Of a stretch of 64,000 nt of DNA, positions 37,289 to 46,484 are shown in pieces. Source of the stretch: Peribacillus frigoritolerans (lineage in GTDB: Bacteria > Bacillota > Bacilli > Bacillales > DSM-1321); the NCBI RefSeq assembly GCF_030676415.1, contig NZ_JAUUTW010000002.1, positions 1-64,000 on the forward strand, in the 5' to 3' direction. The notes beneath the pieces were generated by a model. That model was not told where the DNA came from. It was given only the letters and a program-made list of their open reading frames with translations, and searched no databases. Within the stretch, counting starts at the first letter, position 1, and each line of letters starts with the position of its first letter. Made by a program: the position numbers and the translations under genes.

Positions 37289-38983
37289 ATGGATTACATA
37301 ATTGGGGTAATTGTATTAATTTTGATTTTCATCATTTGGGGTTATTTTTTCAAAAAGAGATATTTTAAAGAAATCGATCGACTGGAATCCTGGAAAATAA
37401 GCATCATGCACCGCCCCGTGCTGGAAGAGCTTTCTAAAGTCAAACAATTGAACATGACAGGTGAAACAGAGGAAATGTTCGAAAACTGGCGCATTGAATG
37501 GGACGCCATCATTACGGATCATATGCCCGAAGTCGAAGAGCTTTTATTCGATGCCGAGGAATTCGTCGATAAATACCGTTTCAGCCGATCAAAAGAGGTA
37601 CAGCGCAAAATTACAGTCAAGCTGAATGAAATCGAAGAAATGATCAAAAAGATCTTATACGAACTGAATGAACTTGTAGGCAGTGAGGAAAAGAATCGAT
37701 TGGAAATTGAGGATATCAAAGAATCCTACCGTCAATTGAAGAAATCCCTGCTTGCACACAGGCACAATTACGGGAAAGCGGCTGATAAGCTGGAAAACTC
37801 CTTGGATGAAGTATTGCAGATCCTTCAGAAATATGAAGAAGAGACCGTGAACGGCAATTATTTGAATGCGAGGGAGCTTGTTCTATCCATTAAGGAAAAA
37901 TTGGCGGTTCTGTCAGTTAAAATGGAAATGCTCCCAAAATTATTGGTTGATAGCCAATCCGAGCTGCATTCCCAGCTTAATGAATTGAAGGATGGTTATG
38001 AGGAGATGTCAGGACAGGGCTATCTATTGAGCCATATCCAATTCGAGCAGGAAATATCACGCCTTGAGGAAGAACTGGATCTATATAAAACACAATTGGA
38101 AAATGCCGAAACGGAAGCCGTGGAAAAAGGCATTAAAGATATGCGCGAAAGCATCGAGGTGCTTTATGACCTTTTGGAAAAAGAAGTACTTTCAAAACAG
38201 TATATCTTGAAAAATGATGAAGTTCTCAGGAAAACGATAAGTGACCTTGAATATGAAAACGATAAACTTAAAGTTGAAACTATACATGTTCAGCACACGT
38301 ATCACCTGACGGAAAATGAGCTCGATGCACAACGGAAAATGGAAAAGCAGATTGCCCAGATTTCGAAACGCCATCAATTGCTCGTCTTGAAAATGGAGGA
38401 TAATGTGATGGCAAGCTCGCTCATCAGCGAAGAGATGCAGGGGCTTGCAGTACAGTTGAAGGAATTACAGGAAAATCAGAAAGACTTTACCGTTAAATTA
38501 CAGGCTTTACGAAAAGATGAAATGGATGCCAGGGATTCACTGGCCGAATTGAAACGCAAAATGGTCGATACTGGACGTTTAATTACAAAAAGCAATATTC
38601 CAGGTCTTCCGGAAGAGTATAAAGTGGTGCTTCAGGACGCCAAAGAAAGCATGGATGACGTTCAGGGTAAACTTGAAGAAAAGCCGCTTGACATGGCCGC
38701 TGTTTATATTTATTTGGAAAAAGCGGTTCAACAGGTGGATAGGGTCCACGAAAATGCCCAAGAATTGATCGAACATATGTATTTGGCTGAAAAGGTGATC
38801 CAATTCGGAAATCGCTATCGAAGCAGTCACGATATGGTTGCCGAAAGCCTTAGGGAAGCCGAAGCCAAATTCCGAAGCTATGAATATCAAGCTGCATTGG
38901 AAACGGCAGCCACGGCCATAGAAAAGGTCGACCCAGGCAGTTTACGAAAAATCGGGGCGAACATAGAAGAAGTCCTTTCCTAA
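37289..38983 (+). CDS. ezrA: Septation ring formation regulator EzrA
   Basis: 564 aa. A short extracellular N-terminus and one transmembrane helix (residues 3-20) are followed by a long run of coiled-coil and spectrin-like helices to the end. EzrA is a membrane-anchored inhibitor of aberrant FtsZ rings that also links to PBP1. Expected length and the expected position before nifZ-thiI. AACAGGGGGC precedes ATG 37289. Confidence 0.95.
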   Translation: MDYIIGVIVLILIFIIWGYFFKKRYFKEIDRLESWKISIMHRPVLEELSKVKQLNMTGETEEMFENWRIEWDAIITDHMPEVEELLFDAEEFVDKYRFSRSKEVQRKITVKLNEIEEMIKKILYELNELVGSEEKNRLEIEDIKESYRQLKKSLLAHRHNYGKAADKLENSLDEVLQILQKYEEETVNGNYLNARELVLSIKEKLAVLSVKMEMLPKLLVDSQSELHSQLNELKDGYEEMSGQGYLLSHIQFEQEISRLEEELDLYKTQLENAETEAVEKGIKDMRESIEVLYDLLEKEVLSKQYILKNDEVLRKTISDLEYENDKLKVETIHVQHTYHLTENELDAQRKMEKQIAQISKRHQLLVLKMEDNVMASSLISEEMQGLAVQLKELQENQKDFTVKLQALRKDEMDARDSLAELKRKMVDTGRLITKSNIPGLPEEYKVVLQDAKESMDDVQGKLEEKPLDMAAVYIYLEKAVQQVDRVHENAQELIEHMYLAEKVIQFGNRYRSSHDMVAESLREAEAKFRSYEYQAALETAATAIEKVDPGSLRKIGANIEEVLS

Positions 38984-39009
38984 AAACCCGCCATAGCGGG
39001 TTTTTTTCT
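38983..39009 (+). terminator. ezrA terminator
   Basis: AAAACCCGC-CATA-GCGGGTTTTTTT directly at the stop. Confidence 0.8.
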
Positions 39010-39211
39010 TTTACCGGACCTTGAATAGATAGGTGGGAAGTTAAATCATCCTGCGGGAATAAAAAGAAGCAGGTCTCCTTTCATTCATGGACCAGGGTTT
39101 TACATTCTCTTTCAAATTCAATTATGTTAATATTAGAAGTTGCTACAGCAACATGTAAACTTATATTTAGTAGAGTGACCATCATAGATAAAAAACATGG
39201 AAGGTGAACCC

Positions 39212-40360
39212 ATGATTTATTTTGACAATAGTGCTACAACAAAACCATATCCCGAAGTAATCGAATCATTCATGAAGGTAACTTCGGACTATTTCGGGAA
39301 CCCCTCTTCGCTTCATGGACTTGGGGTGCAATCCGAAAAACTGCTTTCCGCTGCAAGAAAGCAGATCGCTGATTTATTAAAGGTGAAGAGTTCGGAAATA
39401 TATTTCACTTCCGGGGGAACGGAAGGGAATAATCTTGCCATTAAAGGGGCCGCCCACTCTCAGGGAAATCGCGGCAAACACATAATCACGACAGCGATTG
39501 AACATCCTTCTGTAGAAGATGCCTGCCAATCATTGACGAAAATGGGTTATGAGATCACATATCTTCCCGTTAACGAATTTGGGCAAATTGATGTAACGGA
39601 TCTTAAGGATGCATTGAGGGAAGATACCATTTTGGTTTCCGTCATGCATGTTAATAATGAAGTTGGATCGATACAGCCGATTGCTGAAATGGGTAAATTG
39701 TTAAAACAATACCCAAACGTGCTCTTTCATGTCGATAATGTGCAGGGAGCAGGCAAAGTTTCGTTATCATTGCGTGATGCCAATGTGGATTTATGTACAA
39801 TTTCCGGCCACAAGGTTCACGGCTTGAAGGGGACGGGCATCCTTTATGTTCGTGAAGGCGTTCGGGTCGATCCGCTTTTCCATGGTGGCAATCAAGAAAC
39901 GAAAATCAGGAGCGGCACCGAAAATGTCGCGGGAATCGTCGCCTTATCGAAGGCTTTGCGTATTAGTATGAACAATCAATTGCTGTATCATGATAAGCTG
40001 CAGCAAATCAAAACTTATTTATATAAAGGTTTGAAGGAAATGGACGGGGTGTTGGTTAACAGTCCTGAAGAGGGTGCACCCCATATTGTGAATTTTTCCG
40101 TTCCAGGGCTTAAATCCGAGGTATTGCTGCATGCACTTGAATCGGAAGGAATATATGTTTCGACGACTAGTGCCTGTTCTTCGAAAAAAAGGACGGTAAG
40201 CAAAACGGTGGATGCGATGTTCCATAATTCAGCTCGTTCCGAAAGCGTCATCCGAATCAGTACTACCTATGGAAATGAAATGGAAGAAGCAAAGCAAGTT
40301 CTGGAGGCGATACAGAAAATAGTCGCTAATTTAGAAAAAATAATGAGGGTTGCAAAATGA
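39212..40360 (+). CDS. nifZ: Cysteine desulfurase (NifZ/IscS-like)
   Basis: 382 aa class V PLP aminotransferase fold. MIYFDNSATTKPYPEV starts the fold, the PLP lysine is in TISGHKVHGLKGTG near residue 204, and the persulfide Cys is in STTSACSSKKR near 323. It probably supplies sulfur to ThiI for 4-thiouridine in tRNA, inferred from the four-base overlap with thiI. ATG 39212 has GGAAGGTG upstream. Confidence 0.93.
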   Translation: MIYFDNSATTKPYPEVIESFMKVTSDYFGNPSSLHGLGVQSEKLLSAARKQIADLLKVKSSEIYFTSGGTEGNNLAIKGAAHSQGNRGKHIITTAIEHPSVEDACQSLTKMGYEITYLPVNEFGQIDVTDLKDALREDTILVSVMHVNNEVGSIQPIAEMGKLLKQYPNVLFHVDNVQGAGKVSLSLRDANVDLCTISGHKVHGLKGTGILYVREGVRVDPLFHGGNQETKIRSGTENVAGIVALSKALRISMNNQLLYHDKLQQIKTYLYKGLKEMDGVLVNSPEEGAPHIVNFSVPGLKSEVLLHALESEGIYVSTTSACSSKKRTVSKTVDAMFHNSARSESVIRISTTYGNEMEEAKQVLEAIQKIVANLEKIMRVAK

Positions 40361-41568
40361 AATTTGATCATATAATTATCCGTTATGGAGAGATCTCCAC
40401 AAAAAAAAGAAACCGTAAAGGCTTTGTAGACAAAATGAAGGCACATATCCGCTGGAGTTTAAAAGATATAGAAGGCGTAGTGCTTACAGCCAACCGGGAG
40501 CGGATGTACGTTCTCCTGAACGGTGCGGACCATAAGCCTGTCATTGACCGATTGAAAGGCATTTTTGGAATTCAGTCATTAAGCCCTGCAATAAAAATAG
40601 AGCGTGATCTGGAAGTGATGAAAACGGCAGCATTGTATTACCTTAATCATACTCTTGAAGAGGTAAACACATTCAAAATCACGACAAAACGCGCAGATAA
40701 GGATTTTCCATATAATACAGATGAAATTAACAGGGCAATCGGCGGGCATTTACTTCGAAATACAGAAGATTTAAAAGTGGATGTAAAGAACCCTGATTTG
40801 AACCTGCTAGTGGAAGTGAGACGCGAAGCCGTGTATTTGACAGGTGAAATCATCCAGGGGGCAGGCGGTCTTCCATTCGGGTCAAGCGGAAAGGCGATGC
40901 TGATGCTTTCAGGCGGAATTGATAGTCCTGTTGCGGGATTCCTTTCGATGAAACGGGGATTGGACGTGGAAGCGATCCATTTTTACAGCCCGCCGTTCAC
41001 AAGCGAACGTTCACGTCAAAAGGTCATTGATTTGGCAGGCAAGCTGGCAGAAATAAATGGAAGCATGAAAGTGCATATCGTTCCATTTACGGAAATCCAA
41101 TTATTGATTCAAAAACAAATCCCGGAAAACTACTCAATGACTACAACCCGTCGTTTAATGATGCGGGTCGCCGATCGAATCCGTGAAAAGGAAGAAGCCA
41201 TGGCACTGATTACCGGTGAAAGCCTTGGACAGGTTGCGAGCCAGACGATGAGCAGCATGTTTGCCATCAATGAAGTGACGAATACACCGATCCTGCGTCC
41301 GCTGATTACCATGGATAAAACGGAAATCATCAAAATTGCAAGAGAGCTTGATACTTTTGAAATATCCAACCTGCCATACGAGGATTGCTGTACGGTCTTT
41401 ACGCCGGCAAGCCCAAAAACGAAACCGAAACGTGAGAAAGTCAATTACTATGAAAGCTTCGTCGACTTTGAATCCTTGATTGAAAAAGCGGTCTCCGAAA
41501 CAGAAGTATTGACGGTTAAACCTGGTCAGACTTTCGATAAGGAAGAAGCGATGGAAGACTTATTTTAA
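40357..41568 (+). CDS. thiI: tRNA 4-thiouridine synthase
   Basis: 403 aa. An N-terminal ferredoxin-like and THUMP region (to about 165) is followed by a PP-loop ATPase with SGGIDSPVAGF near residue 184. There is no C-terminal rhodanese domain, as usual for Bacillus ThiI, so sulfur must come directly from NifZ-bound persulfide. The Cys in ISNLPYEDCCTVFTP is in the expected place. Start codon overlaps the nifZ stop as ATGA. Confidence 0.95.
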   Translation: MKFDHIIIRYGEISTKKRNRKGFVDKMKAHIRWSLKDIEGVVLTANRERMYVLLNGADHKPVIDRLKGIFGIQSLSPAIKIERDLEVMKTAALYYLNHTLEEVNTFKITTKRADKDFPYNTDEINRAIGGHLLRNTEDLKVDVKNPDLNLLVEVRREAVYLTGEIIQGAGGLPFGSSGKAMLMLSGGIDSPVAGFLSMKRGLDVEAIHFYSPPFTSERSRQKVIDLAGKLAEINGSMKVHIVPFTEIQLLIQKQIPENYSMTTTRRLMMRVADRIREKEEAMALITGESLGQVASQTMSSMFAINEVTNTPILRPLITMDKTEIIKIARELDTFEISNLPYEDCCTVFTPASPKTKPKREKVNYYESFVDFESLIEKAVSETEVLTVKPGQTFDKEEAMEDLF

Positions 41569-41596
41569 TATCCTGTAATTACCAATGAAATAGTGC

Positions 41597-41626
41597 GAAT
41601 GAAGCCATGTGTTTTAACACACTCTA
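41597..41626 (+). promoter_or_regulatory. Possible sigma-G/F promoter of ssp gene
   Basis: GAATGA and CACTCTA are spaced 17 bases, resembling forespore promoters (GnATR, CATnnTA) with one mismatch. Confidence 0.35.
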
Positions 41627-41650
41627 TAATCACAAGGAGGTGAAAAACAC

Positions 41651-41857
41651 ATGGCAAACAACAACAGCTCAAACGAATTATTGGTACCTGGAGTTGAACA
41701 AGCTCTAGAACAAATGAAATATGAAATCGCTACAGAATTCGGCGTACAACTTGGTGCCGACACAACATCTCGCGCTAACGGTTCAGTTGGTGGAGAAATC
41801 ACAAAACGCCTTGTTCAAATGGCTGAACAACAATTAGGCGGAGGATTCAACAGATAA
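41651..41857 (+). CDS. Alpha/beta-type small acid-soluble spore protein
   Basis: 68 aa DNA-coating spore protein. Family signatures [10 protein letters not shown] (containing the GPR protease cleavage Glu-Phe-like site) and [21 protein letters not shown] are complete. It coats forespore DNA and is degraded at germination. Very strong AAGGAGGTG before ATG 41651. Which paralogue (sspA, B, C or D type) cannot be decided. Confidence 0.95.
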   Translation: MANNNSSNELLVPGVEQALEQMKYEIATEFGVQLGADTTSRANGSVGGEITKRLVQMAEQQLGGGFNR

Positions 41858-41874
41858 TTTAATAAATATGGCTA

Positions 41875-41904
41875 CAGAGAGCGGGTTTTAACACCCGCTC
41901 TCTT
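41875..41904 (+). terminator. ssp terminator
   Basis: AGAGAGCGGGT pairs perfectly with ACCCGCTCTCT, then TT. Confidence 0.8.
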
Positions 41905-42010
41905 TACGTTTGCGGACTGAATTCGTGAAGGCCGATTTAATAAATTCCTTAGTCTAACTACATAATTGTTTACTGTTTTATATAATATGAAACCTTGGAA
42001 TGAAGAAATG

Positions 42011-42106
42011 TGCGACACACCTGCCGAATAACGGCTAGCCAAGACTCCACAGGCGCTTGCTTTGATGAGGCTTGGCAGGCAGTCGGCGGAAAGGGAGCGG
42101 GTTTCT
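42011..42106 (+). repeat. Type 2 structured repeat module, copy A
   Basis: Begins TGCGACAC. Carries GCCGA/TCGGC and GCCAAG/CTTGGC helices around a weak inner hairpin, ending in GGAAAGGGAGCGGGTTTC. Confidence 0.8.
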
Positions 42107-42128
42107 TAAAGGGGGGATGTGTAATATG

Positions 42129-42240
42129 ATTTCCACTCCAGGCACTCGCTTTCCGCGGGCGGTCCGCCCTCGGCGCTCGCCTGCGGGGTCTCCCTTGGCC
42201 ACGCTTTTCCCGCAGGAGTCTCGTACCTTACGTTCCAATC
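42129..42240 (-). repeat. Type 1 structured repeat module, copy A (reverse)
   Basis: Reverse complement of the type 1 core. Outer GCGGG/CCCGC and an inner GGCG-AG-CGCC hairpin are kept, but the CTCCCC arm is lost. It has no tail hairpin. Confidence 0.8.
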
Positions 42241-42400
42241 ACTGGAACTTCTTTTTAAGAAATATTGTAGGGTCTGGAGGTCCATCAACTTTCCGGCAAA
42301 AGGAGTTCCGAATTGCTCTCGCCCCGAACCAAAATTTTAAAGGTAAACTAGATTACCCTTCATAGTTTTTTACAGTATTCCTTAAAGGGTTGAAGAGATT

Positions 42401-42497
42401 TGCGACACTCCTGCCGAATAACTGGCTAGCCAAGACCCCACAGGCGCTTGCTTTGATGAGGCTTGGCAGGCAGTCGGCGGAAAGGGAGCGGGTTTCT
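42401..42497 (+). repeat. Type 2 structured repeat module, copy B
   Basis: Almost the same as copy A, with the GCCGA/TCGGC and GCCAAG/CTTGGC helices intact. Confidence 0.8.
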
Positions 42498-42517
42498 TAA
42501 AGGGGGTATGTGTAATG

Positions 42518-42628
42518 ATTTCCACTCCAGGCACTCGCTTTCCGCGGGCGGTCCGCCCTCGGCGCTCGCCTGCGGGGTCTCCCTTGGCCACGCTTTTCCC
42601 GCAGGAGTCTCGTACCTTACGTTCCAAT
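42518..42628 (-). repeat. Type 1 structured repeat module, copy B (reverse)
   Basis: Same as copy A within one or two bases in the core; the CTCCCC arm is also missing. Confidence 0.8.
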
Positions 42629-42788
42629 AACTGGAACTTCTTTTCGAGAAATATTGTAGGGTCTGGAGGTCCATCAACTTTCCGGCAAAGGAGTTCCGAA
42701 TTGCTCTCGCCCCGAACCAAAATTTTAAAGGTAAACTAGATTACCCTTCATAGTTTTTTTCAGTAATCCTTAAAGGATTGAAGAGATT

Positions 42789-42951
42789 TGCGACACTCCT
42801 GCCGAATAACTGGCTAGCCAAGACCCCACAGGCGCATGCGCCGAGGAGGCTTGGCAGACAGTCGGCGGAAAGGGAGCGGGTTTCGAAAATCAGCGGAATT
42901 TTTAAAAAGAAAAACTGCAGACAAACTCACCTTAGGAATTGTCTACAGACT
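42789..42951 (+). repeat. Type 2 structured repeat module, copy C with tail
   Basis: The best-formed type 2 copy. CTCC/GGAG (42796-42799, 42873-42876), GCCGA/TCGGC (42801-42805, 42862-42866), GCCAAG/CTTGGC (42817-42822, 42850-42855) and a perfect GGCGC-AT-GCGCC hairpin (42831-42842). A tail with AGACAA/TTGTCT ends in CTACAGACT, like the type 1 tail. Confidence 0.85.
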
Positions 42952-42954
42952 AAA

Positions 42955-42986
42955 AGAGAGCGGGTGTAGGAATCCGCTCTCTTTTT
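42955..42986 (+). terminator. Terminator after repeat array
   Basis: AGAGAGCGG pairs with CCGCTCTCT, followed by five T. The arms repeat those of the ssp terminator at 41875. Confidence 0.75.
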
Positions 42987-43070
42987 AATTTGTAAAAATA
43001 CATAGAATTATTAGAGAAGTATCTTGTATAATGAGTAGGTACTAAGAGTTCATAATTGGAGGGGAAGAAT

Positions 43071-44654
43071 ATGAAGCGTGAAGACTTATTGGCTCCGGAA
43101 CATTACAACTTAGTGAGTGAAATGGAACGTTATGCAAAAGATCCAGAAAAAGTTGCCGTACTTTGGGAGAACGAAACCGGAGTTAAAAAACAACTTACAT
43201 ATGAGAATTTACTAAAAATTGCAAATAAAATTGGAAATGCCTTCAAGCAAAAAGGACTGGGTAAAGGTGATACGGTCCTTATCATAATCCCTCGTTTGGT
43301 GGAAGCTTATCAAGTGTATTTAGCCGCATTGAAAATTGGCATGATTGTCATACCTTGTTCTGAAATGCTTCGTGCGAAGGACTTGCAGTATCGAGTCAAC
43401 CATGGTGATGTCAAAGGAATCATCAGTTATCATGAATATACACATGAATTGAATGAAATAGTAGGGGCGGAAAGTCTCCTGAAATTTTCAATAGGAAAGC
43501 GAATCGAAAATTGGCTGGATTTGAATGAGCTTGCCGATGAGGAATCCGATCAGCTGACTATGGCCGACACGAAGAGTGAGGATATGGCGTTCTTATCGTA
43601 TACTTCCGGAACGACAGGAAATCCAAAAGGGGTCGTCCATACACATGGATGGGCTTATGCCCATTTGAAAACGTCTGCTGCAAACTGGCTCGGCATCAGC
43701 GAAGCGGATGTGGTTTGGGCAACTGCAGGCCCAGGGTGGCAAAAGTGGATCTGGAGTCCTTTCCTGGCGGTTCTGGGAACGGGAGCGACCGGCCTTGCCT
43801 ATCATGGGAAGTTCGAGGCGAAAAAATATCTTCAGCTGCTTCAGGACTACAAAGTGAATGCATTATGCTGCACACCAACCGAGTATCGATTGATTGCAAA
43901 GGTGGATAACCTTGATGACTATGATTTATCCCATCTCCATAGTGCTGTATCAGCGGGAGAGCCTTTAAATCAAAAAGTGTTCGAGGTCTTTAAAAACCAT
44001 TTCCATATTGAAGTGCGTGATGGATATGGACAGACCGAAAATACCCTGTTGGTAGGTGTAACGAAAGGTATGGAAATTAAATTGGGCTCCATGGGCAAAC
44101 CGACTCCGGGCAACCATGTGGAAATCATTGATGATTCCGGTAAACCCTGTTCTCCTGGCGTAGTGGGGGATATTGCCGTACATGTAGATACACCTGCTCT
44201 CTTTAAAGAATATTTTAAAGATCCCGAGCGGACATCGCAGCAATTCCGTGGGGACTATTATATTACCGGCGATCAAGCGAAAAAGGATGAGGATGGCTAT
44301 TTCTGGTTTGAAGGTCGTTCTGATGATATCATCATCAGCTCGGGATATACGATTGGGCCGTTTGAAGTGGAAGATGCACTCGTTAAGCATCCATATGTCA
44401 AAGAGTGTGCCGTTATAGCAAGTCCTGATGAAATAAGGGGCAATGTGGTCAAGGCATATGTAGTCTTGATGGATGATATCGATCCGAACAGCCAAGACTT
44501 GATCAAGATGCTTCAATCGCACGTGAAAGAATTGACTGCCCCATATAAATATCCAAGGAAAATCGAATTTTTAGAAGAGCTGCCCAAAACGACATCAGGT
44601 AAAATCAAACGGGTGGATTTACGGAAAAGGGAAGAAGCACTCCTTAACAATTGA
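43071..44654 (+). CDS. mbcS: Acyl-CoA synthetase MbcS (medium/branched-chain acyl)
   Basis: 527 aa ANL-superfamily ligase. YTSGTTGNPKGVVHTHG near residue 182 is the P-loop, DGYGQTENTLLVG near 319 the acyl-adenylate block, GDYYITGDQAKKDEDGYFWF near 400 the hinge, and PKTTSGKIKR near 506 the catalytic lysine motif. It corresponds to B. subtilis YtcI/MbcS, which activates branched and medium-chain fatty acids. ATG 43071 is chosen with TGGAGGGG. Second adenylating enzyme in the window besides acsA. Confidence 0.9.
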   Translation: MKREDLLAPEHYNLVSEMERYAKDPEKVAVLWENETGVKKQLTYENLLKIANKIGNAFKQKGLGKGDTVLIIIPRLVEAYQVYLAALKIGMIVIPCSEMLRAKDLQYRVNHGDVKGIISYHEYTHELNEIVGAESLLKFSIGKRIENWLDLNELADEESDQLTMADTKSEDMAFLSYTSGTTGNPKGVVHTHGWAYAHLKTSAANWLGISEADVVWATAGPGWQKWIWSPFLAVLGTGATGLAYHGKFEAKKYLQLLQDYKVNALCCTPTEYRLIAKVDNLDDYDLSHLHSAVSAGEPLNQKVFEVFKNHFHIEVRDGYGQTENTLLVGVTKGMEIKLGSMGKPTPGNHVEIIDDSGKPCSPGVVGDIAVHVDTPALFKEYFKDPERTSQQFRGDYYITGDQAKKDEDGYFWFEGRSDDIIISSGYTIGPFEVEDALVKHPYVKECAVIASPDEIRGNVVKAYVVLMDDIDPNSQDLIKMLQSHVKELTAPYKYPRKIEFLEELPKTTSGKIKRVDLRKREEALLNN

Positions 44655-44663
44655 TTGAATGAC

Positions 44664-44696
44664 CGTCAGCCTCCAAGGCTGGCGTTTTTTTATTAT
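44664..44696 (+). terminator. mbcS terminator
   Basis: CGTCAGCC-TCCAA-GGCTGGCG followed by seven T. Confidence 0.75.
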
Positions 44697-44802
44697 CAGG
44701 GGCTTGGATAAAAGCGTAAATATGGGAATTCGTGATATGAGATGGTAAACTTACTGCATATCTGCACAGTAACAATCATTTAATAAGGAGTGTAAAGCCG
44801 GT

Positions 44803-46404
44803 ATGGGTACATTATGGTTCAATGGGTCGATTTATACGATGGTTAAAGAAAACGATCAAGTGGAGGCAGTCTTCACTGAAAAGGGGGTAATTGTTGATAC
44901 CGGCAGCCTGGACTATTTGAAAAATGAATATGCCAGCAATATTTCCAGGGAAATCGACTTAAAAGGACAAACGATGCTCCCGGGGTTAGTGGATAGTCAC
45001 CTTCATTTGGTCGGGCATGGTGAAAGGCTGCTTCGTTTAGACCTCTCTTTGATGGATAGCAGGGAGTCCATCATGAAATCCTTGAAGGAAAAGTGCTCAA
45101 AGACCCCGGCTGGAAAGTGGATTGTTGCCGAAGGGTGGAATGAAAATGAATGGCCGAGTCCTGAATTGATATTACGGGATGAGCTTGACGCGATATCGAC
45201 AGAACATCCCATCGTATTGAAACGGATCTGCCGTCATGCTTTGGCCGTCAATTCCCGTGCCCTTTTGGAAGCGGATATTAAAGAAGATATAAAAGAACCT
45301 TCAGGCGGGGTGATCTGCCGTTATCCTGACGGACGTTTAAATGGTTTATTTAAAGAAAGTCAGGCGCAGAACCTTATTTTAGACAGCCTTCCCGGCATTG
45401 ATCAAGAGTATATCGAAAACGCGCTCACAGAGGCGATAGAAGACGCTTATAAGCTAGGTTTGACTGGCGGACATACTGAGGACCTCCATTATTACAATGG
45501 CTTCATGCCGACATATCAGGCGTTTAAATCGGTGATCGAGGACCGGGAAATGGCCTTTCGCGCCAATTTACTCGTCCATCACGAAGCGTTTGAAGAAATG
45601 CTGGCAGCAGGCGGCGGCTATCAGAAAGGTACGCGATATATCAAATTCGACAGTATGAAGATATTTACCGACGGCTCCTTAGGCGGACGCACAGCCCTGT
45701 TGAGCGAGCCTTATGTAGATCAGAAGAATACGAATGGAGTAGCGATATTCACTGAAAACGAGCTTCAGGAATGGGTGAAAAAAGCAAGGGAGGCCGGAAT
45801 GCCGATTGCTGTCCATGCGATTGGTGATCTCGCTTTTGAATACGTTTTGAATGCAATTGAAGCCCTCCCTCCGAAAAAGGGACAGAGGGATCGGCTCATC
45901 CATGCGCAGATTGTCCGCCCGGAGCTGTTGGAGCGGGCGGCAAAGCTGCCGGTAATCTTTGATATCCAACCGGGTTTCGTCCCGTCCGATTTTCCGTGGG
46001 TGGAAGAAAAGGTTCCTGCCAATCTATTGGAAGCCTCCTATGCCTGGAAAACCTATTTGAATTTGGGCATCATTTGCGCGGGAGGGTCTGATGCACCCAT
46101 TGAACCATTAAATCCAATTTTGGGCATTCATGCAGCTGTAACAAGGATGAAAATCAACAGTGAAGACCGTACCGTATATGGCTTGGGTGAAAGGATTTCC
46201 GTTTACGAGGCTTTCGCACTGTATACAAAAGGGAGTGCTGCAGCAATCGGCCAGGAAAAACGTCGCGGTGTGATCGATAAAGGGTACGATGCCGATTTTA
46301 CCGTGTTTAATCTGGACGTCTTTGCTGCTGCGCCGGATGATCTCCTAAAAGCTGAGGCAATCATGACGGTCATCGATGATAAAATCATGTATGATAAAAA
46401 ATAA
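44803..46404 (+). CDS. ytcJ: YtcJ-type metal-dependent amidohydrolase
   Basis: 533 aa amidohydrolase-superfamily (amidohydrolase 3) protein. GLVDSHLHLVGHG near residue 64 (HxH metal site), KIFTDGSLGGRTA near 287 and AVHAIGDLAFE near 334 are the main blocks, with GGSDAPIEPLNP near 426 carrying the last Asp. Relatives include N-substituted formamide deformylases; the substrate is unknown. It follows mbcS as in B. subtilis. No terminator separates it from rarD. Confidence 0.88.
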   Translation: MGTLWFNGSIYTMVKENDQVEAVFTEKGVIVDTGSLDYLKNEYASNISREIDLKGQTMLPGLVDSHLHLVGHGERLLRLDLSLMDSRESIMKSLKEKCSKTPAGKWIVAEGWNENEWPSPELILRDELDAISTEHPIVLKRICRHALAVNSRALLEADIKEDIKEPSGGVICRYPDGRLNGLFKESQAQNLILDSLPGIDQEYIENALTEAIEDAYKLGLTGGHTEDLHYYNGFMPTYQAFKSVIEDREMAFRANLLVHHEAFEEMLAAGGGYQKGTRYIKFDSMKIFTDGSLGGRTALLSEPYVDQKNTNGVAIFTENELQEWVKKAREAGMPIAVHAIGDLAFEYVLNAIEALPPKKGQRDRLIHAQIVRPELLERAAKLPVIFDIQPGFVPSDFPWVEEKVPANLLEASYAWKTYLNLGIICAGGSDAPIEPLNPILGIHAAVTRMKINSEDRTVYGLGERISVYEAFALYTKGSAAAIGQEKRRGVIDKGYDADFTVFNLDVFAAAPDDLLKAEAIMTVIDDKIMYDKK

Positions 46405-46484
46405 CAGTTGCAAAAAAAGAAATGGAAATACAAAATTTTTAGATGGAATTAGATAAAGGAATGTAAATGGAAAGAAGGCAGGTT

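Larger units (their letters stand above)
42011..42788. repeat. Two tandem copies of a ~390-bp composite element
   Basis: 42011-42400 and 42401-42788 are near-identical direct repeats, period 390 then 388. By eye only a dozen or so substitutions and small indels separate them. Each unit holds a type 2 module on the plus strand, a type 1 module on the minus strand, then a shared unique stretch ending TTGAAGAGATT. The third type 2 module at 42789 begins a further, shorter unit. Confidence 0.9.

Noticed and set aside
42035..42739. Several open frames of 60-112 codons on both strands
   Set aside because: All fall in the GC-rich structured repeats, recur in each copy and have no ribosome sites; low stop frequency is a GC effect.
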